64,000 bases of DNA, from positions 62,001 to 126,000 of the forward strand of contig NZ_SPJX01000186.1 of assembly GCF_004458765.1 (NCBI RefSeq), written 5' to 3'. Position 1 is the first letter of the stretch. Every line of letters starts with the position of its first letter. Both the position numbers and the translations under genes were made by a program. The notes beneath the pieces were generated by a model. That model searched no databases. It was not told the origin of the DNA and saw only the letters and a list, made by a program, of their open reading frames with translations. Source of the DNA: Microvirga pakistanensis. Its GTDB lineage: Bacteria > Pseudomonadota > Alphaproteobacteria > Rhizobiales > Beijerinckiaceae. Below are positions 12,610 through 22,727 of the stretch, one piece after another.

Positions 12610-12725
12610 TCACGCGCAAGGTGCAAGGCATGGAGCGCTCGACGCAATTTCCCATTTGACAAGCCTTTCCCTCATGACTTAACGGGTGCCTTCCCAACCA
12701 TTCACTTCCATGAAGGCAATCACCC

Positions 12726-13103
12726 GTGGCCAAACCGGAACTCGGCTTGAAGCGCCAGTGCATGAGCTGCGGCGCAAAATTCTACGATCTCAACAGGGAC
12801 CCAGCGGTCTGCCCGAAATGCGGCACCGTCTTCCAGGCTGTGGCCCTGAGCCGCGCCGCTGCTCCCGCAGTCGCCCGCTCCACCGCTGAGGACGAGGATA
12901 CCGAGCTGGAGACGGCCGGTCCGGAGATGGTCTCCCTCGATGAGGTCGAGGCTGGCGAGAACGAGAAGGACATCCCGGTCGATGACGACATCGACGTGGT
13001 CGATGACGACACCGACGACACCTTCCTCGAGGACGAGGAGGAAGGCGACGACGACGTGTCGGATCTGATCGATAGTGATCTGGAAGACGACGAAGAGGCT
13101 TGA
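12726..13103 (+). CDS. FYDLN-acid (TIGR02300 family) zinc-ribbon protein
   Basis: A 125-residue protein with an N-terminal four-cysteine zinc ribbon (C12, C15, C29, C32) enclosing the family signature FYDLN at 19-23, followed by an alanine-rich linker and an extremely acidic tail with runs of Asp and Glu. This matches the TIGR02300 'FYDLN acid' family known from alphaproteobacteria. It starts with GTG at 12726 after GAAGGC. Function is unknown. Conserved placement just upstream of tRNA-Ala in related genomes is from memory, not checked. Confidence 0.88.
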   Translation: MAKPELGLKRQCMSCGAKFYDLNRDPAVCPKCGTVFQAVALSRAAAPAVARSTAEDEDTELETAGPEMVSLDEVEAGENEKDIPVDDDIDVVDDDTDDTFLEDEEEGDDDVSDLIDSDLEDDEEA

Positions 13104-13161
13104 ACCTCGCGTCCGAGCCGATTATAGAGACGCCGCGGTGCCCCAAACACCGCGGATCAAA

Positions 13162-13237
<76 letters not shown>

Positions 13238-13244
13238 AATCCTC

Positions 13245-13273
13245 AAAAAGAGCCGCCTTCGGGCGGCTTTTTG
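13245..13273 (+). terminator. Intrinsic terminator after tRNA-Ala
   Basis: AGCCGCC (13251-13257) pairs with GGCGGCT (13262-13268) around a TTCG tetraloop, flanked by AAAAAG on the left and a T-run to 13272. This is a textbook intrinsic terminator, and the A-run also lets it work on the other strand. Confidence 0.92.
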
Positions 13274-13351
13274 TTGCGCAGGGACGATCCGCGCCGTGCA
13301 TCCGCCCTTTGTCTCATGGCAAGGGCCTCCATCTTCATTTTTAGTCGTGCC

Positions 13352-13366
13352 GCCTTAAGCTAAGGC
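13352..13366. promoter_or_regulatory. Short dyad upstream of malate synthase
   Basis: GCCTTA-AGC-TAAGGC is a perfect 6-bp dyad 31 bases before the glcB start. Its size and position fit a regulator-binding site, but no family is recognised and it may be chance. Confidence 0.25.
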
Positions 13367-13397
13367 TTGGAATGTCCACTCCACGAAAGCGGGAACA

Positions 13398-15599
13398 ATG
13401 ACGCGCGTCCAGACGAACGGCCTCCAGGTCGCCCCGGTCCTTCACGATTTCATCGAGCGGGAAGCCCTGAATGGCACCGGCGTATCCGCCGAGGCCTTCT
13501 GGAAAGGCCTGGCCGGCCTGGTCAGGGAATTCGGCCCGCGCGACCGTGAGCTCCTGGCCGTCCGCGACAAGATCCAGGCCCAGATCGACGAGTATCACCG
13601 CGCCCGCGCCGGACAGGCCTTCGACCAGGCCGCGTACGAGCGGTTCCTCCGCGATATTGGCTATGTGCTGCCGGAGCCCGAGGATTTCTCGATCAGAACG
13701 CAGAACGTGGACGACGAGATCGCCCGCATCGCCGGGCCTCAGCTCGTGGTGCCGGTCTCAAACGCACGCTATGCGCTCAATGCCGCCAATGCCCGCTGGG
13801 GCAGCCTCTATGACGCTCTCTACGGCACGGACGCGATCCCCGAGGAGGACGGCGCCACGCGCTCCGGCGGGTACAACAAGGCGCGCGGCGCCAAGGTGGT
13901 GGCCCGCGCCCGCGAGCTGCTCGATCAGGCGGCTCCCCTCGCTCGAGGCAGCCACAGGGATGTTACGGCCTATGGCCTGCGCAACGGCGCCCTCGCGATC
14001 AAGCTGCAGGACGGCAGCGAGACGGAGCTGAAGGATCCGAGGCAGCTCGTCGGCTATCAGGGCGATGCGGCGAATCCGTCCGCAATCCTGCTGTCCCACA
14101 ACAATCTGCATATCGAGATCAGGATCGACCGCTCGAACCCGATCGGAGCCGAGGATCCCGCCGGCGTCGCCGATCTCGTGATCGAATCGGCCGTGTCCAC
14201 CATCATGGATCTGGAGGACAGCGTCGCCGCCGTGGACGCGGACGACAAGGTGCAGGTCTATCGCACCTGGCTCGGCCTCATGAGGGGCGACCTCGTCGAG
14301 CGCTTCGAGAAGGGTGGGCGCACCGTCGAGCGCAAGCTCAACCCGGATCGCGTCTACACCGCGCCGAACGGCGGCGAGGTGCGCCTCCATGGCCGCAGCC
14401 TCATGCTGGTGCGCAATGTGGGTCATCACATGTTCACCGACGCGGTGCTCGACGAGGCGGGAGGCGAGATCCCTGAGACGATCCTCGACGCGGCCGTCAC
14501 CGCGCTGATCGCGATCCACGACCTGAAGGGCACGGGCGCGCTCCGCAACAGCCGCGTGGGCTCGGTCTATATCGTGAAGCCCAAGATGCATGGGCCCGAC
14601 GAGGTGGCCTTCGCGAACGATCTCTTCGCCGCCGTGGAGGACATGCTGGGGCTTTCCCGCAATACGCTCAAGATGGGCATCATGGACGAGGAGCGCCGCA
14701 CGACGGTGAACCTCAAGGCCTGCATCAGGGCAGCTTCCGAGCGCATCGTGTTCATCAACACGGGCTTCCTCGACCGCACGGGGGACGAGATTCATACCTC
14801 GATGGAAGCGGGCCCCATGATCCGCAAGAACGACATGAAGTCGACCGCGTGGATCAGGGCCTACGAGGACAACAACGTGGATGTGGGGATGCTCTGCGGC
14901 CTGCCGGGCCATGCGCAGATCGGCAAGGGCATGTGGGCTGCGCCCGACAAGATGGCGGACATGATGGCCCAGAAGATCGGCCATCCGCAGGCCGGCGCGA
15001 ACACGGCCTGGGTGCCGTCGCCGACCGCCGCGACGCTCCATTCCCTGCACTACCATCAGGTGAGCGTGCCGGCGCGCCAGGCCGAATTGAGGACGCGCCC
15101 GCGGGCGAAGCTCTCCGATATCCTGACCATTCCCGTGTCGCAGTCGAACTGGGCGCCGGATGCGGTGCAGCAGGAGCTCGACAACAACTGCCAGGGCATT
15201 CTCGGTTACGTGGTGCGCTGGGTCGACCAGGGTGTCGGCTGCTCCAAGGTGCCCGACATTCACGATGTGGGCCTGATGGAGGATCGCGCGACGCTGCGCA
15301 TCTCGAGCCAGCATATCGCGAACTGGCTGCGCCACGGCATCGTCACGGAGGCACAGGTGATGCAGACCCTGCGCCGCATGGCGGAGGTCGTGGACCGGCA
15401 GAATGCGGGCGACCCGCTCTACAGGCCCATGGCGCCGGCCTTCGACGGCCCGGCCTTCCAGGCGGCCTGCGACCTCGTCTTCAAGGGAGCCGCGCAGCCC
15501 AATGGTTACACGGAGTGGATCCTCCACGAGCGTCGCCGCGAGGCGAAGGCCGCGGGTGCTGCCGACCGCTCGGACGAGAGCGGCGTCAGGACCAGGTGA
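13398..15599 (+). CDS. glcB: Malate synthase G
   Basis: Condenses glyoxylate with acetyl-CoA to malate in the glyoxylate shunt. At 733 residues it has the size of isoform G. Recognisable blocks are the long [13 protein letters not shown] start, [17 protein letters not shown] around the active site, [13 protein letters not shown], and [18 protein letters not shown]. The ATG at 13398 follows GAAAGCGGG. Isocitrate lyase is not in the window. A hairpin terminator follows, shared with the convergent pxpC. Confidence 0.96.
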   Translation: MTRVQTNGLQVAPVLHDFIEREALNGTGVSAEAFWKGLAGLVREFGPRDRELLAVRDKIQAQIDEYHRARAGQAFDQAAYERFLRDIGYVLPEPEDFSIRTQNVDDEIARIAGPQLVVPVSNARYALNAANARWGSLYDALYGTDAIPEEDGATRSGGYNKARGAKVVARARELLDQAAPLARGSHRDVTAYGLRNGALAIKLQDGSETELKDPRQLVGYQGDAANPSAILLSHNNLHIEIRIDRSNPIGAEDPAGVADLVIESAVSTIMDLEDSVAAVDADDKVQVYRTWLGLMRGDLVERFEKGGRTVERKLNPDRVYTAPNGGEVRLHGRSLMLVRNVGHHMFTDAVLDEAGGEIPETILDAAVTALIAIHDLKGTGALRNSRVGSVYIVKPKMHGPDEVAFANDLFAAVEDMLGLSRNTLKMGIMDEERRTTVNLKACIRAASERIVFINTGFLDRTGDEIHTSMEAGPMIRKNDMKSTAWIRAYEDNNVDVGMLCGLPGHAQIGKGMWAAPDKMADMMAQKIGHPQAGANTAWVPSPTAATLHSLHYHQVSVPARQAELRTRPRAKLSDILTIPVSQSNWAPDAVQQELDNNCQGILGYVVRWVDQGVGCSKVPDIHDVGLMEDRATLRISSQHIANWLRHGIVTEAQVMQTLRRMAEVVDRQNAGDPLYRPMAPAFDGPAFQAACDLVFKGAAQPNGYTEWILHERRREAKAAGAADRSDESGVRTR

Positions 15600-15607
15600 G
15601 ACGGAAC

Positions 15608-15631
15608 GGGGCGCTGATGTTTCGGCGCCCC
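15608..15631. terminator. Hairpin between convergent glcB and pxpC
   Basis: GGGGCGC (15608-15614) pairs with GCGCCCC (15625-15631) around a ten-base loop and is followed by ATCCTTTTC. It starts nine bases after the glcB stop and ends before the pxpC stop, so it can end both messages. Confidence 0.7.
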
Positions 15632-15638
15632 ATCCTTT

Positions 15639-16673
15639 TCAGGTGGTATGATCGGGGGCTTTGGGAGCGAGCGCATCCACCATGCCGCCGATCAGGTTCG
15701 TGCTGAGAAGATGCTCGGTCGTGAGGTCGAAGCGCAGCGGCACGAGCGCGGATGGAAGCTCCGCCATCCATTCCTTCATCTGGCGTGCGGCCGCCACGGC
15801 CTCGTCGCGGGACACGGCGCGAAAGCGCACCGGCGCGCCTGGGCGCATCTGTGCGAACCGCCCGAGATCGGCGCTGATGATCGTGGCAATCTTCGGATAG
15901 CCGCCTGCCGTCTGGCGGTCGCGCATGAGCACGATCGGAAGGCCGCTGCCGGGGACCTGGATGTGCCCGTCCACGATGCCGTCGGACACGATGTTGAAGC
16001 CCTTCGCGTGGTGGAGCTGAGGTCCGTTCAGCTGAAAGCCCATGCGATCGGCCTGAGGGCTGATGGTGAATTCGGCGCTCAGGAACGTGTCGATCGCCTC
16101 TGGTGTGAAGTAATCGTCCTGCGGCCCCATGATCACGCGGATCGGGCCCTGCTCTCCGGGGGGCTCGACCGGCAGATGCATCGGCGCTCCCTGCGGCGCA
16201 TCCTGTCGGCAGGGCAGGCGGTCTCCCGCCTTCAACGGCGCGTTGTTCAACCCGCCGAGGCGCGAGCGCGGGTGGAAGGACAGGCTGCCGAGCTGCGGCT
16301 CGATCCGAAAGCCGCCGGCTACCGCGAGATAGGCGAACGTGCCGGTGCGGGCATGACCGACCTGCAGCGTGTCGCCATCCTTCAGAACGATGGTGGTGTT
16401 GGCTGCGGCGGGTGAATCGTTGAGGGTGGCCGTGCAGCCGGCGCCGACCAGGGCGACATGCAGGTCTCCGCCTTCGCAGGTGAAGCTGCCGCCGAGATTC
16501 ATGAACTCGATCGCCGCCACCTCGGGCGCATTGCCGACGAGCGCATTCGCCATGGCAAGGCAGCGACGATCCATGGCGCCGGACGGAGAGACGCCGAAAC
16601 GCTGATAGCCGATGCGACCCCAATCCTGCAGGCTGGTCATCGGCCCGCAGTTCTTCACCACAAGGTTCGTCAT
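15639..16673 (-). CDS. pxpC: 5-oxoprolinase subunit C / biotin-dependent carboxyltransferase family (AHS2)
   Basis: A 344-residue protein of the AHS2/KipA family. Recognised by the start VVKNCGPMTSLQDWGRIGYQ, the block GVSPSGAMDRRCLAMANALVGN and the later IIMGPQDDYF-like segment. In many bacteria PxpA, PxpB and PxpC form an ATP-dependent 5-oxoprolinase that opens pyroglutamate to glutamate. The same folds also occur in allophanate hydrolase and urea carboxylase-related proteins. It overlaps pxpB by four bases (ATGA), so translation is coupled. No pxpA lies next to it. Confidence 0.85.
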   Translation of the reverse strand: MTNLVVKNCGPMTSLQDWGRIGYQRFGVSPSGAMDRRCLAMANALVGNAPEVAAIEFMNLGGSFTCEGGDLHVALVGAGCTATLNDSPAAANTTIVLKDGDTLQVGHARTGTFAYLAVAGGFRIEPQLGSLSFHPRSRLGGLNNAPLKAGDRLPCRQDAPQGAPMHLPVEPPGEQGPIRVIMGPQDDYFTPEAIDTFLSAEFTISPQADRMGFQLNGPQLHHAKGFNIVSDGIVDGHIQVPGSGLPIVLMRDRQTAGGYPKIATIISADLGRFAQMRPGAPVRFRAVSRDEAVAAARQMKEWMAELPSALVPLRFDLTTEHLLSTNLIGGMVDALAPKAPDHTT

Positions 16674-17392
16674 GCGCGCACCCGCTCCGCAACCGGTTCG
16701 CCTGCCAGCGCCGCCCGTTCGAGCGTGGTCCAGCGCGCGGCATCGATGGGTTCGAACACGATTTCGTCCCCGGCGGCGAAGAGAAAGACCGGATCGCGCT
16801 CCGGAGCATAGCTCAGCACCGGTGTGCGCCCCAGAAGATGCCAGCCGCTCGGCATCTCCATGGGGACGATTCCGGCTTGCTCGCCGCCGATCATGATCGA
16901 TCCGCTCGGAACCTTCAGCCGCGGCTGGGTGCGCCGCGACGTAGCGATCCGTGGATCGAGGCCTCCGAGATAGGCGAAGCCCGGCAGGAAGCCGATCATG
17001 TAGATCCGGTAGACGGCGCTCGCATGAATCTCCACGAGCTGGGACGGGGTCAGCCCATGGCGCTCCGCCACATCCTCCAGATCGATTCCGAATTCGCCGC
17101 CATAGACCACCGGAACGCGCCAGCGGGTCCCCGTCGCGTTCTCCGGCTGCAGGCCGTTGGACGCTCCCTCGAGCAGGCGGGTGAGCGCGTCATAATCCGT
17201 GACCGTGGGATCGAATTGCAGGGTCAGGGAGCGATAGGTGGGAACGGTCTCGATCAGGCCCGCGGGCGGGCTCGCCCGCAGCAGAGCGTCGAGCGCCAGG
17301 ACCTTGCCGTTGAGGTCGGGATCGATGGCGCTCCCGAACTCGACCGTCAGGGCGGAATCCCCGCAGGGCAGAAAACGAGGTGTCAGCACCAT
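16670..17392 (-). CDS. pxpB: 5-oxoprolinase subunit B (AHS1/KipI family)
   Basis: A 240-residue AHS1-family protein, first gene of the pxpBC pair. The hallmark YMIGFLPGFAYLGGLD is present, followed by the RLKVPSGSI and PSGWHLLGRTP blocks. With PxpC it forms the ATP-dependent part of 5-oxoprolinase, needing PxpA (LamB/YcsF family) for full activity; pxpA is missing here, the upstream neighbour being the divergent hydroxybutyrate dehydrogenase. Older annotations call this protein a kinase A inhibitor homolog (KipI). Confidence 0.85.
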   Translation of the reverse strand: MVLTPRFLPCGDSALTVEFGSAIDPDLNGKVLALDALLRASPPAGLIETVPTYRSLTLQFDPTVTDYDALTRLLEGASNGLQPENATGTRWRVPVVYGGEFGIDLEDVAERHGLTPSQLVEIHASAVYRIYMIGFLPGFAYLGGLDPRIATSRRTQPRLKVPSGSIMIGGEQAGIVPMEMPSGWHLLGRTPVLSYAPERDPVFLFAAGDEIVFEPIDAARWTTLERAALAGEPVAERVRA

Positions 17393-17605
17393 TCACCCAT
17401 CAAATCGTTGCCCCAGATCTGTCTCATATCGGCCCACGGGGGACAATGGCGAGGGCTGGCCTTGCGTTATGCGCTGGGAGCAGGGGAATCTGCCGGATGG
17501 GCGGGCCGGATGCTCCTTTTTGCTAGGCTCACGTCTTCTTCCCCCTTCATGCTATGTGAGCGTTACTTGATAGCCCTGGGGCTGAAGGCCCATGCGGAGA
17601 GGATC

Positions 17606-18391
17606 ATGACTTTGAAATCCAAGAATGCCGTCGTTACCGGCTCCACCAGCGGGATCGGGCTCGCCATCGCCCGGGCGCTCGCGAAGGAAGGCGCGAACGT
17701 GGTCATCAACGGCCTCGGCGACGAGGGTGAGATCGAGAAGACCCGCGCCGCCATCGAGAGTGAGTTCGGTGTGAGGGCCCTCTACCACCCCGCCAACATG
17801 CTCAAGAGCGATGAGATCGCCGACATGATCCATCACGCCGAAAGATCGCTCGGCAGCGTCGATGTCCTGGTCAACAACGCGGGCATCCAGTTCGTCTCTC
17901 CGGTCGAGGAATTCCCGGTCGAGAAGTGGGATCAGATCATCGCGATCAATCTCTCCTCCGCCTTCCACGCGATCCGCGCCGCGGTGCCGGGCATGAAGGC
18001 CCGCAAATGGGGCCGCATCATCAACACGGCTTCGGCCCATTCCCTTGTCGCCTCGCCCTTCAAGTCGGCCTATGTGGCCGCCAAGCACGGCATCGCCGGT
18101 CTGACGAAAACCGTGGCGCTGGAGGTGGCGACCCATGGCATCACGGTGAACTGCATCAGCCCCGGCTATGTCTGGACGCCTCTCGTGGAGAAGCAGATCC
18201 CCGACACGATGAAGGCCCGCAACATGAGCAAGGAGCAGGTGATCAACGATGTCCTGCTCGAGGCGCAGCCCACCAAGCAATTCGTGACCGTGGAGCAGGT
18301 GGCAGCGCTCGCCGTGTTCCTGTGCTCGGATGCGGCGAGCCAGATGTCGGGCGCCAATCTCTCCATGGATGGCGGCTGGACCGCGAAGTAA
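17606..18391 (+). CDS. bdhA: 3-hydroxybutyrate dehydrogenase (SDR family)
   Basis: Interconverts (R)-3-hydroxybutyrate and acetoacetate with NAD, the step after polyhydroxybutyrate depolymerisation. A 261-residue classical short-chain dehydrogenase: cofactor motif TGSTSGIG at 11-18, NNAG at 90-93, and the catalytic triad S143, Y156, K160. Sequence around VWTPLVEKQIPD and GANLSMDGGWTAK matches D-beta-hydroxybutyrate dehydrogenases. The ATG at 17606 follows GGAGAGGA. The much longer frame to the left is only a shadow of pxpB. It ends 14 bases before a pair of strong palindromes. Confidence 0.92.
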   Translation: MTLKSKNAVVTGSTSGIGLAIARALAKEGANVVINGLGDEGEIEKTRAAIESEFGVRALYHPANMLKSDEIADMIHHAERSLGSVDVLVNNAGIQFVSPVEEFPVEKWDQIIAINLSSAFHAIRAAVPGMKARKWGRIINTASAHSLVASPFKSAYVAAKHGIAGLTKTVALEVATHGITVNCISPGYVWTPLVEKQIPDTMKARNMSKEQVINDVLLEAQPTKQFVTVEQVAALAVFLCSDAASQMSGANLSMDGGWTAK

Positions 18392-18405
18392 GTCGCGTCC
18401 ATCGA

Positions 18406-18510
18406 GCGCATCGTGCGGAAAAGTGGACCCGGTTTTACGCCCGAACGATGCGCCGTTCAAAAGTCGAGCATCGGACCCAAAAGTGGAGTCCATTTTTGGG
18501 TCCGATGCTC
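18406..18510. repeat. Tandem pair of palindromic repeats between convergent genes
   Basis: Two imperfectly related palindromes stand side by side. The first has arms GCGCATCGT (18406-18414) and ACGATGCGC (18445-18453). The second has a perfect 17-bp stem, GAGCATCGGACCCAAAA (18466-18482) against 18494-18510, with an 11-base loop. Both carry an AAAAGTGGA core near the left arm and a T-rich right half. The sequence resembles dispersed intergenic palindromes common in Rhizobiales. Sitting between the stops of bdhA and pip, it can serve as a bidirectional terminator. Confidence 0.8.
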
Positions 18511-18517
18511 CAGGGCG

Positions 18518-19516
<999 letters not shown>

Positions 19517-19634
19517 TCACCTGTCGGAAGGATTCCTGAGCCGGCTCCCGATCCCTCTGGCGCGTCGTCTCCGTGTCATATAACTTTGCAACTGGGGAAC
19601 ACGGGTAAAAGCCCGACCACACTGGAGGACGACA

Positions 19635-20708
19635 ATGTTGACCAAGCGCGCCGGTCTCAAACTGGCCACGGCTCTCGCCGCACTGATGATCGCCGGGACG
19701 GCCCAGGCGGCCGAGAAGCTGCGGCTCCTGACCTGGGCGGATTACGCCCCGAAGGATGTTGTGGATCAGTTCACGAAGGAAACCGGCATCGAAGTCGAGA
19801 TCACGCTTTCGAACAATGAGGAGATGATCTCCAAGCTGCGCGCGACTCAAGGTTCAGGCTTCGATCTCGTTCAGCCGAGCCAGGACCGCATCGCCGGCCC
19901 GCAGACCGAGTTCGGCATCTACAAGCCCCTGGATCTGTCGAAGCTCAAGTCCGATCAGTTCATCGCCTCCATGCTCGAGGCCACGAAGAAGAACACGACC
20001 GTCGACGGCAAGGTCTACGGCGTTCCCCACATCTGGGGCACCGATGGCCTCATCGTGAACACCAAGGCTGCTCCGAAGGTGGTGGATTACAACGACCTGT
20101 GCGATCCGGCGCTCGCAGGCAAGACGAGCTTCCGGTCCAAGCGTCCGGCGCTCATCGCCTTCGCGTTCGCCAACGGCATGGATCCCTTCGCGTCCTACGG
20201 CGATGCCAAGGCCTACACCGCCATGATGGAGAAGGTCGGCGCCAAACTCGCCGAGTGCAAGAAGAGCGTGAAGTTCTTCTGGGACGGCAAGGATCAGCTC
20301 CTCAATGCGCTGCGCTCCGGCGAGGTCGTCGCCGCAATGGCGTGGGACACGGGAGGATGGAAGCTGAACTCCGAAAACGCGGACATCAAGTTCATCGCGC
20401 CGAAGTCCGGTGCCTTGGGCTGGGTCGACACTTTTGCCATTCCGGCCAAGGGCCGCAACGACGATGCCGCCTACAAGTGGATCAACTTCAACATGCGGCC
20501 TGAGATCGCCGCGAAGGTGGCTGCTTCCGCCGGCAACTTCACCGCTTCCAACGGTGCCGACAAGCTCATGCAGGGCAAGCTGAAGGATCAGTTCGCCGAG
20601 AGCTTCCCGAAAGCCGCGATTGACAACATCAGGTGGTACCCGGCCGTGCCGGCCGGCATCGAGGAGATCGAGGGCAAGGTTCTCGACCGCCTGAAGGCCG
20701 GTTCGTAA
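19635..20708 (+). CDS. Periplasmic substrate-binding protein of polyamine-type ABC transporter
   Basis: A 357-residue extracellular solute-binding protein (PotD/PotF-like, family 1). Signal peptide 1-25, ending AQA before A26. The start of the mature protein, EKLRLLTWADYAPKDVVDQFTKETGIEVE, is typical of spermidine/putrescine binders, as is the IWGTDGLIVNT block. First gene of a four-gene importer. The ATG at 19635 follows GGAGGA closely. A strong hairpin follows in the gap before the ATPase gene, which would favour higher expression of the binding protein. The exact substrate (spermidine, putrescine or another cation) is not certain. Confidence 0.88.
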   Translation: MLTKRAGLKLATALAALMIAGTAQAAEKLRLLTWADYAPKDVVDQFTKETGIEVEITLSNNEEMISKLRATQGSGFDLVQPSQDRIAGPQTEFGIYKPLDLSKLKSDQFIASMLEATKKNTTVDGKVYGVPHIWGTDGLIVNTKAAPKVVDYNDLCDPALAGKTSFRSKRPALIAFAFANGMDPFASYGDAKAYTAMMEKVGAKLAECKKSVKFFWDGKDQLLNALRSGEVVAAMAWDTGGWKLNSENADIKFIAPKSGALGWVDTFAIPAKGRNDDAAYKWINFNMRPEIAAKVAASAGNFTASNGADKLMQGKLKDQFAESFPKAAIDNIRWYPAVPAGIEEIEGKVLDRLKAGS

Positions 20709-20727
20709 GTCTCCAGTTCGATTGACA

Positions 20728-20754
20728 TCATCCCCCGGCTCGTCCGGGGGATGA
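20728..20754. repeat. Palindromic hairpin between binding-protein and ATPase genes
   Basis: TCATCCCCCGG (20728-20738) pairs perfectly with CCGGGGGATGA (20744-20754) around the pentaloop CTCGT. It belongs to the same kind of repeat as those at 41161 and 58718. In an operon it can stabilise the upstream binding-protein message. It also contains the in-frame ATG at 20751, making that start unlikely. Confidence 0.7.
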
Positions 20755-20771
20755 CCATTTCCGGCGCGTCC

Positions 20772-21857
20772 ATGACTCAGTCCACCGATCTCGATCTCGT
20801 CAACGTCACCAAGCGTTTCGGCTCCCACGCGGCCGTCGATGACGTGAGCTTCAGCGTGGCTCCCGGCGAGTTCTTCTCCATTCTTGGGCCGTCCGGCTGC
20901 GGCAAGACCACGCTGATGCGCATGATCGCAGGCTTCGAGAATCCGACCTCCGGCGACATCCGCATCCGCGGAACGTCGATGATCGGCGTTCCGGCCAACA
21001 AGCGCCCCGTGAACATGGTGTTCCAGAGCCTCGCCCTGTTCCCGATGATGAGCGTGGGCGAGAACGTGGCCTATGGCCTTTCCTGCCGTGGCGTCTCCCG
21101 CGCCGAGGCGGGGGAGCGCGCCAGCCGCATGCTCGAGCGTGTGGGCCTGAAAGGTTTCGGCGAGCGCCGCGTAACGGCTTTGTCCGGAGGCCAGCGCCAG
21201 CGCGTGGCCATCGCCCGTTGCCTCGTGCTGGAGCCGACGCTTGTGCTTCTCGACGAGCCGCTCGGCGCCCTCGACCTCAAGCTGCGCGAGCACATGAAGA
21301 TCGAACTCAAGCAGCTTCAGGCCACCTTCAACACCACCTTCGCCTATATCACCCACGATCAGTCGGAAGCGCTGGTCATGTCCGACCGCATCGCGGTGAT
21401 GAACCAAGGCCGCTTCGAGCAGGTGGGAAGCCCGCGCGAGCTCTACCATCATCCTGCAACGCCCTTCGTGGCGAGCTTCGTCGGCGAGACGAACCGGTGG
21501 CAGGGGGAAGCGGCCGCTGCGCCCCAGGGCGGGGTCTCCGTGCGGCTGCCTTCCGGCACGGTAATCCATGGGCAGGGCAGGGCCGCCGACAAGGCATCGC
21601 TCGCCTTCGTCCGTCCCGAAGCCATCGCGCTTGCACAGGATCCGTCCGCCCTCGGCGGGTTGCCCAACCGGTTCGAAGGCCGCGTCTCGGCCGTGCTCTT
21701 CGACGGCGCGAATTCGAGCCTGCTCATCGAAACGGCGGGTTTCGGCGAGCCTGTTCGCGCGGTGCTGCCGCAGGCCGGTCCGCTCGCGGGCATTCAGGTG
21801 GGAGCGCCGATCCATGTGGGCTGGACTGCGGATGCCATGAAGGTCTTCGCCACATGA
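20772..21857 (+). CDS. Polyamine-type ABC transporter ATP-binding protein
   Basis: A 361-residue ATPase of the PotA/FbpC class. Walker A GPSGCGKT at 39-46, signature [15 protein letters not shown], Walker B VLLDEPLGALD, then a C-terminal TOBE-type regulatory domain of about 120 residues. I prefer the ATG at 20772 (MTQSTDLDL) to the ATG at 20751, which lies inside a hairpin arm. Neither has a strong ribosome-binding site. Its stop overlaps the start of the first permease by four bases (ATGA). Confidence 0.88.
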   Translation: MTQSTDLDLVNVTKRFGSHAAVDDVSFSVAPGEFFSILGPSGCGKTTLMRMIAGFENPTSGDIRIRGTSMIGVPANKRPVNMVFQSLALFPMMSVGENVAYGLSCRGVSRAEAGERASRMLERVGLKGFGERRVTALSGGQRQRVAIARCLVLEPTLVLLDEPLGALDLKLREHMKIELKQLQATFNTTFAYITHDQSEALVMSDRIAVMNQGRFEQVGSPRELYHHPATPFVASFVGETNRWQGEAAAAPQGGVSVRLPSGTVIHGQGRAADKASLAFVRPEAIALAQDPSALGGLPNRFEGRVSAVLFDGANSSLLIETAGFGEPVRAVLPQAGPLAGIQVGAPIHVGWTADAMKVFAT

Positions 21858-22723
21858 GCAGGAAACCGGGCATTCGTTTCACGCTCTTTCTACTCCTGGC
21901 TCCGGCCGTTCTCTGGCTGGGCCTGCTCATCGTGCTGCCCCATGTGGAGATCCTCGTTCTCTCCTTCAGCGAGAGGGTGGCTCCACGGGTCTATGCATTC
22001 GGTTTCGGCAATTACCTCGAGTTCTTCACGGAGCCGCTCTACTGGCGCACCTTCGCGCGCACGGCGATCATGTCGATCCTGGTGACGGCGCTGACGCTCG
22101 TGCTCGCCTTTCCCATCGCGCTCTACATCGCGCGCGTGGCGCAGGGGCGTGTGAAGGCCATGCTGCTGCTGCTCTGTCTTCTCCCGTTCTGGGTGTCCGA
22201 ACTCGTGCGGACGCTCGGCTGGATGATGCTGCTGCGCGAAACCGGCGTGGTTTCATACCTGCTCCAGGCGACGGGATTGACCGAGCAGCGGATCGAGTTC
22301 CTCTACAATGACGGCGCCGTGATCCTCGGTCTCGTGTACGGCGGATTGCTCTTCATGATCGTGCCGCTCGCCAACGCCCTGGAGAGCCTGGAGCCTGCCG
22401 TGGTCGAAGCGGGCTTCGATCTCGGCGGCAGCCGCTGGACGGTGCTGCGGCGCATCGTCGTTCCCCATGCGATGCCCGGCATCGTGGCGGGCTCGATCAT
22501 CGTGTTCATGCTCACTGTCGGCAATTTCGCCACGCCGGTGCTGCTCGGCGGCAAGAACGGCCTGTGGTTCACGGAGCAGATCTACGCGCAGTTCATCACG
22601 CGGTTCAACTGGCCGCAGGGCGCAGCCTTCGGCATGCTCCTCCTCCTGCTGTCCTCGGCGATCGTCTGGGCAGGGCTTCGCCTCACCGGGCAGAGCCTCG
22701 GCACCACCTTGAAGCAGGCATGA
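21854..22723 (+). CDS. Polyamine-type ABC transporter permease (PotB-like)
   Basis: A 289-residue inner-membrane permease with about six transmembrane helices, the first at about residues 10-32. The EAA loop reads EAGFDLGGSRWTVLRRIVVPHAMPGI, which contacts the ATPase. Start and stop overlaps with the neighbours show tight coupling: the ATG overlaps the ATPase stop, and the second permease begins four bases after this stop. Confidence 0.9.
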   Translation: MSRKPGIRFTLFLLLAPAVLWLGLLIVLPHVEILVLSFSERVAPRVYAFGFGNYLEFFTEPLYWRTFARTAIMSILVTALTLVLAFPIALYIARVAQGRVKAMLLLLCLLPFWVSELVRTLGWMMLLRETGVVSYLLQATGLTEQRIEFLYNDGAVILGLVYGGLLFMIVPLANALESLEPAVVEAGFDLGGSRWTVLRRIVVPHAMPGIVAGSIIVFMLTVGNFATPVLLGGKNGLWFTEQIYAQFITRFNWPQGAAFGMLLLLLSSAIVWAGLRLTGQSLGTTLKQA

Positions 22724-22727
22724 TGCC

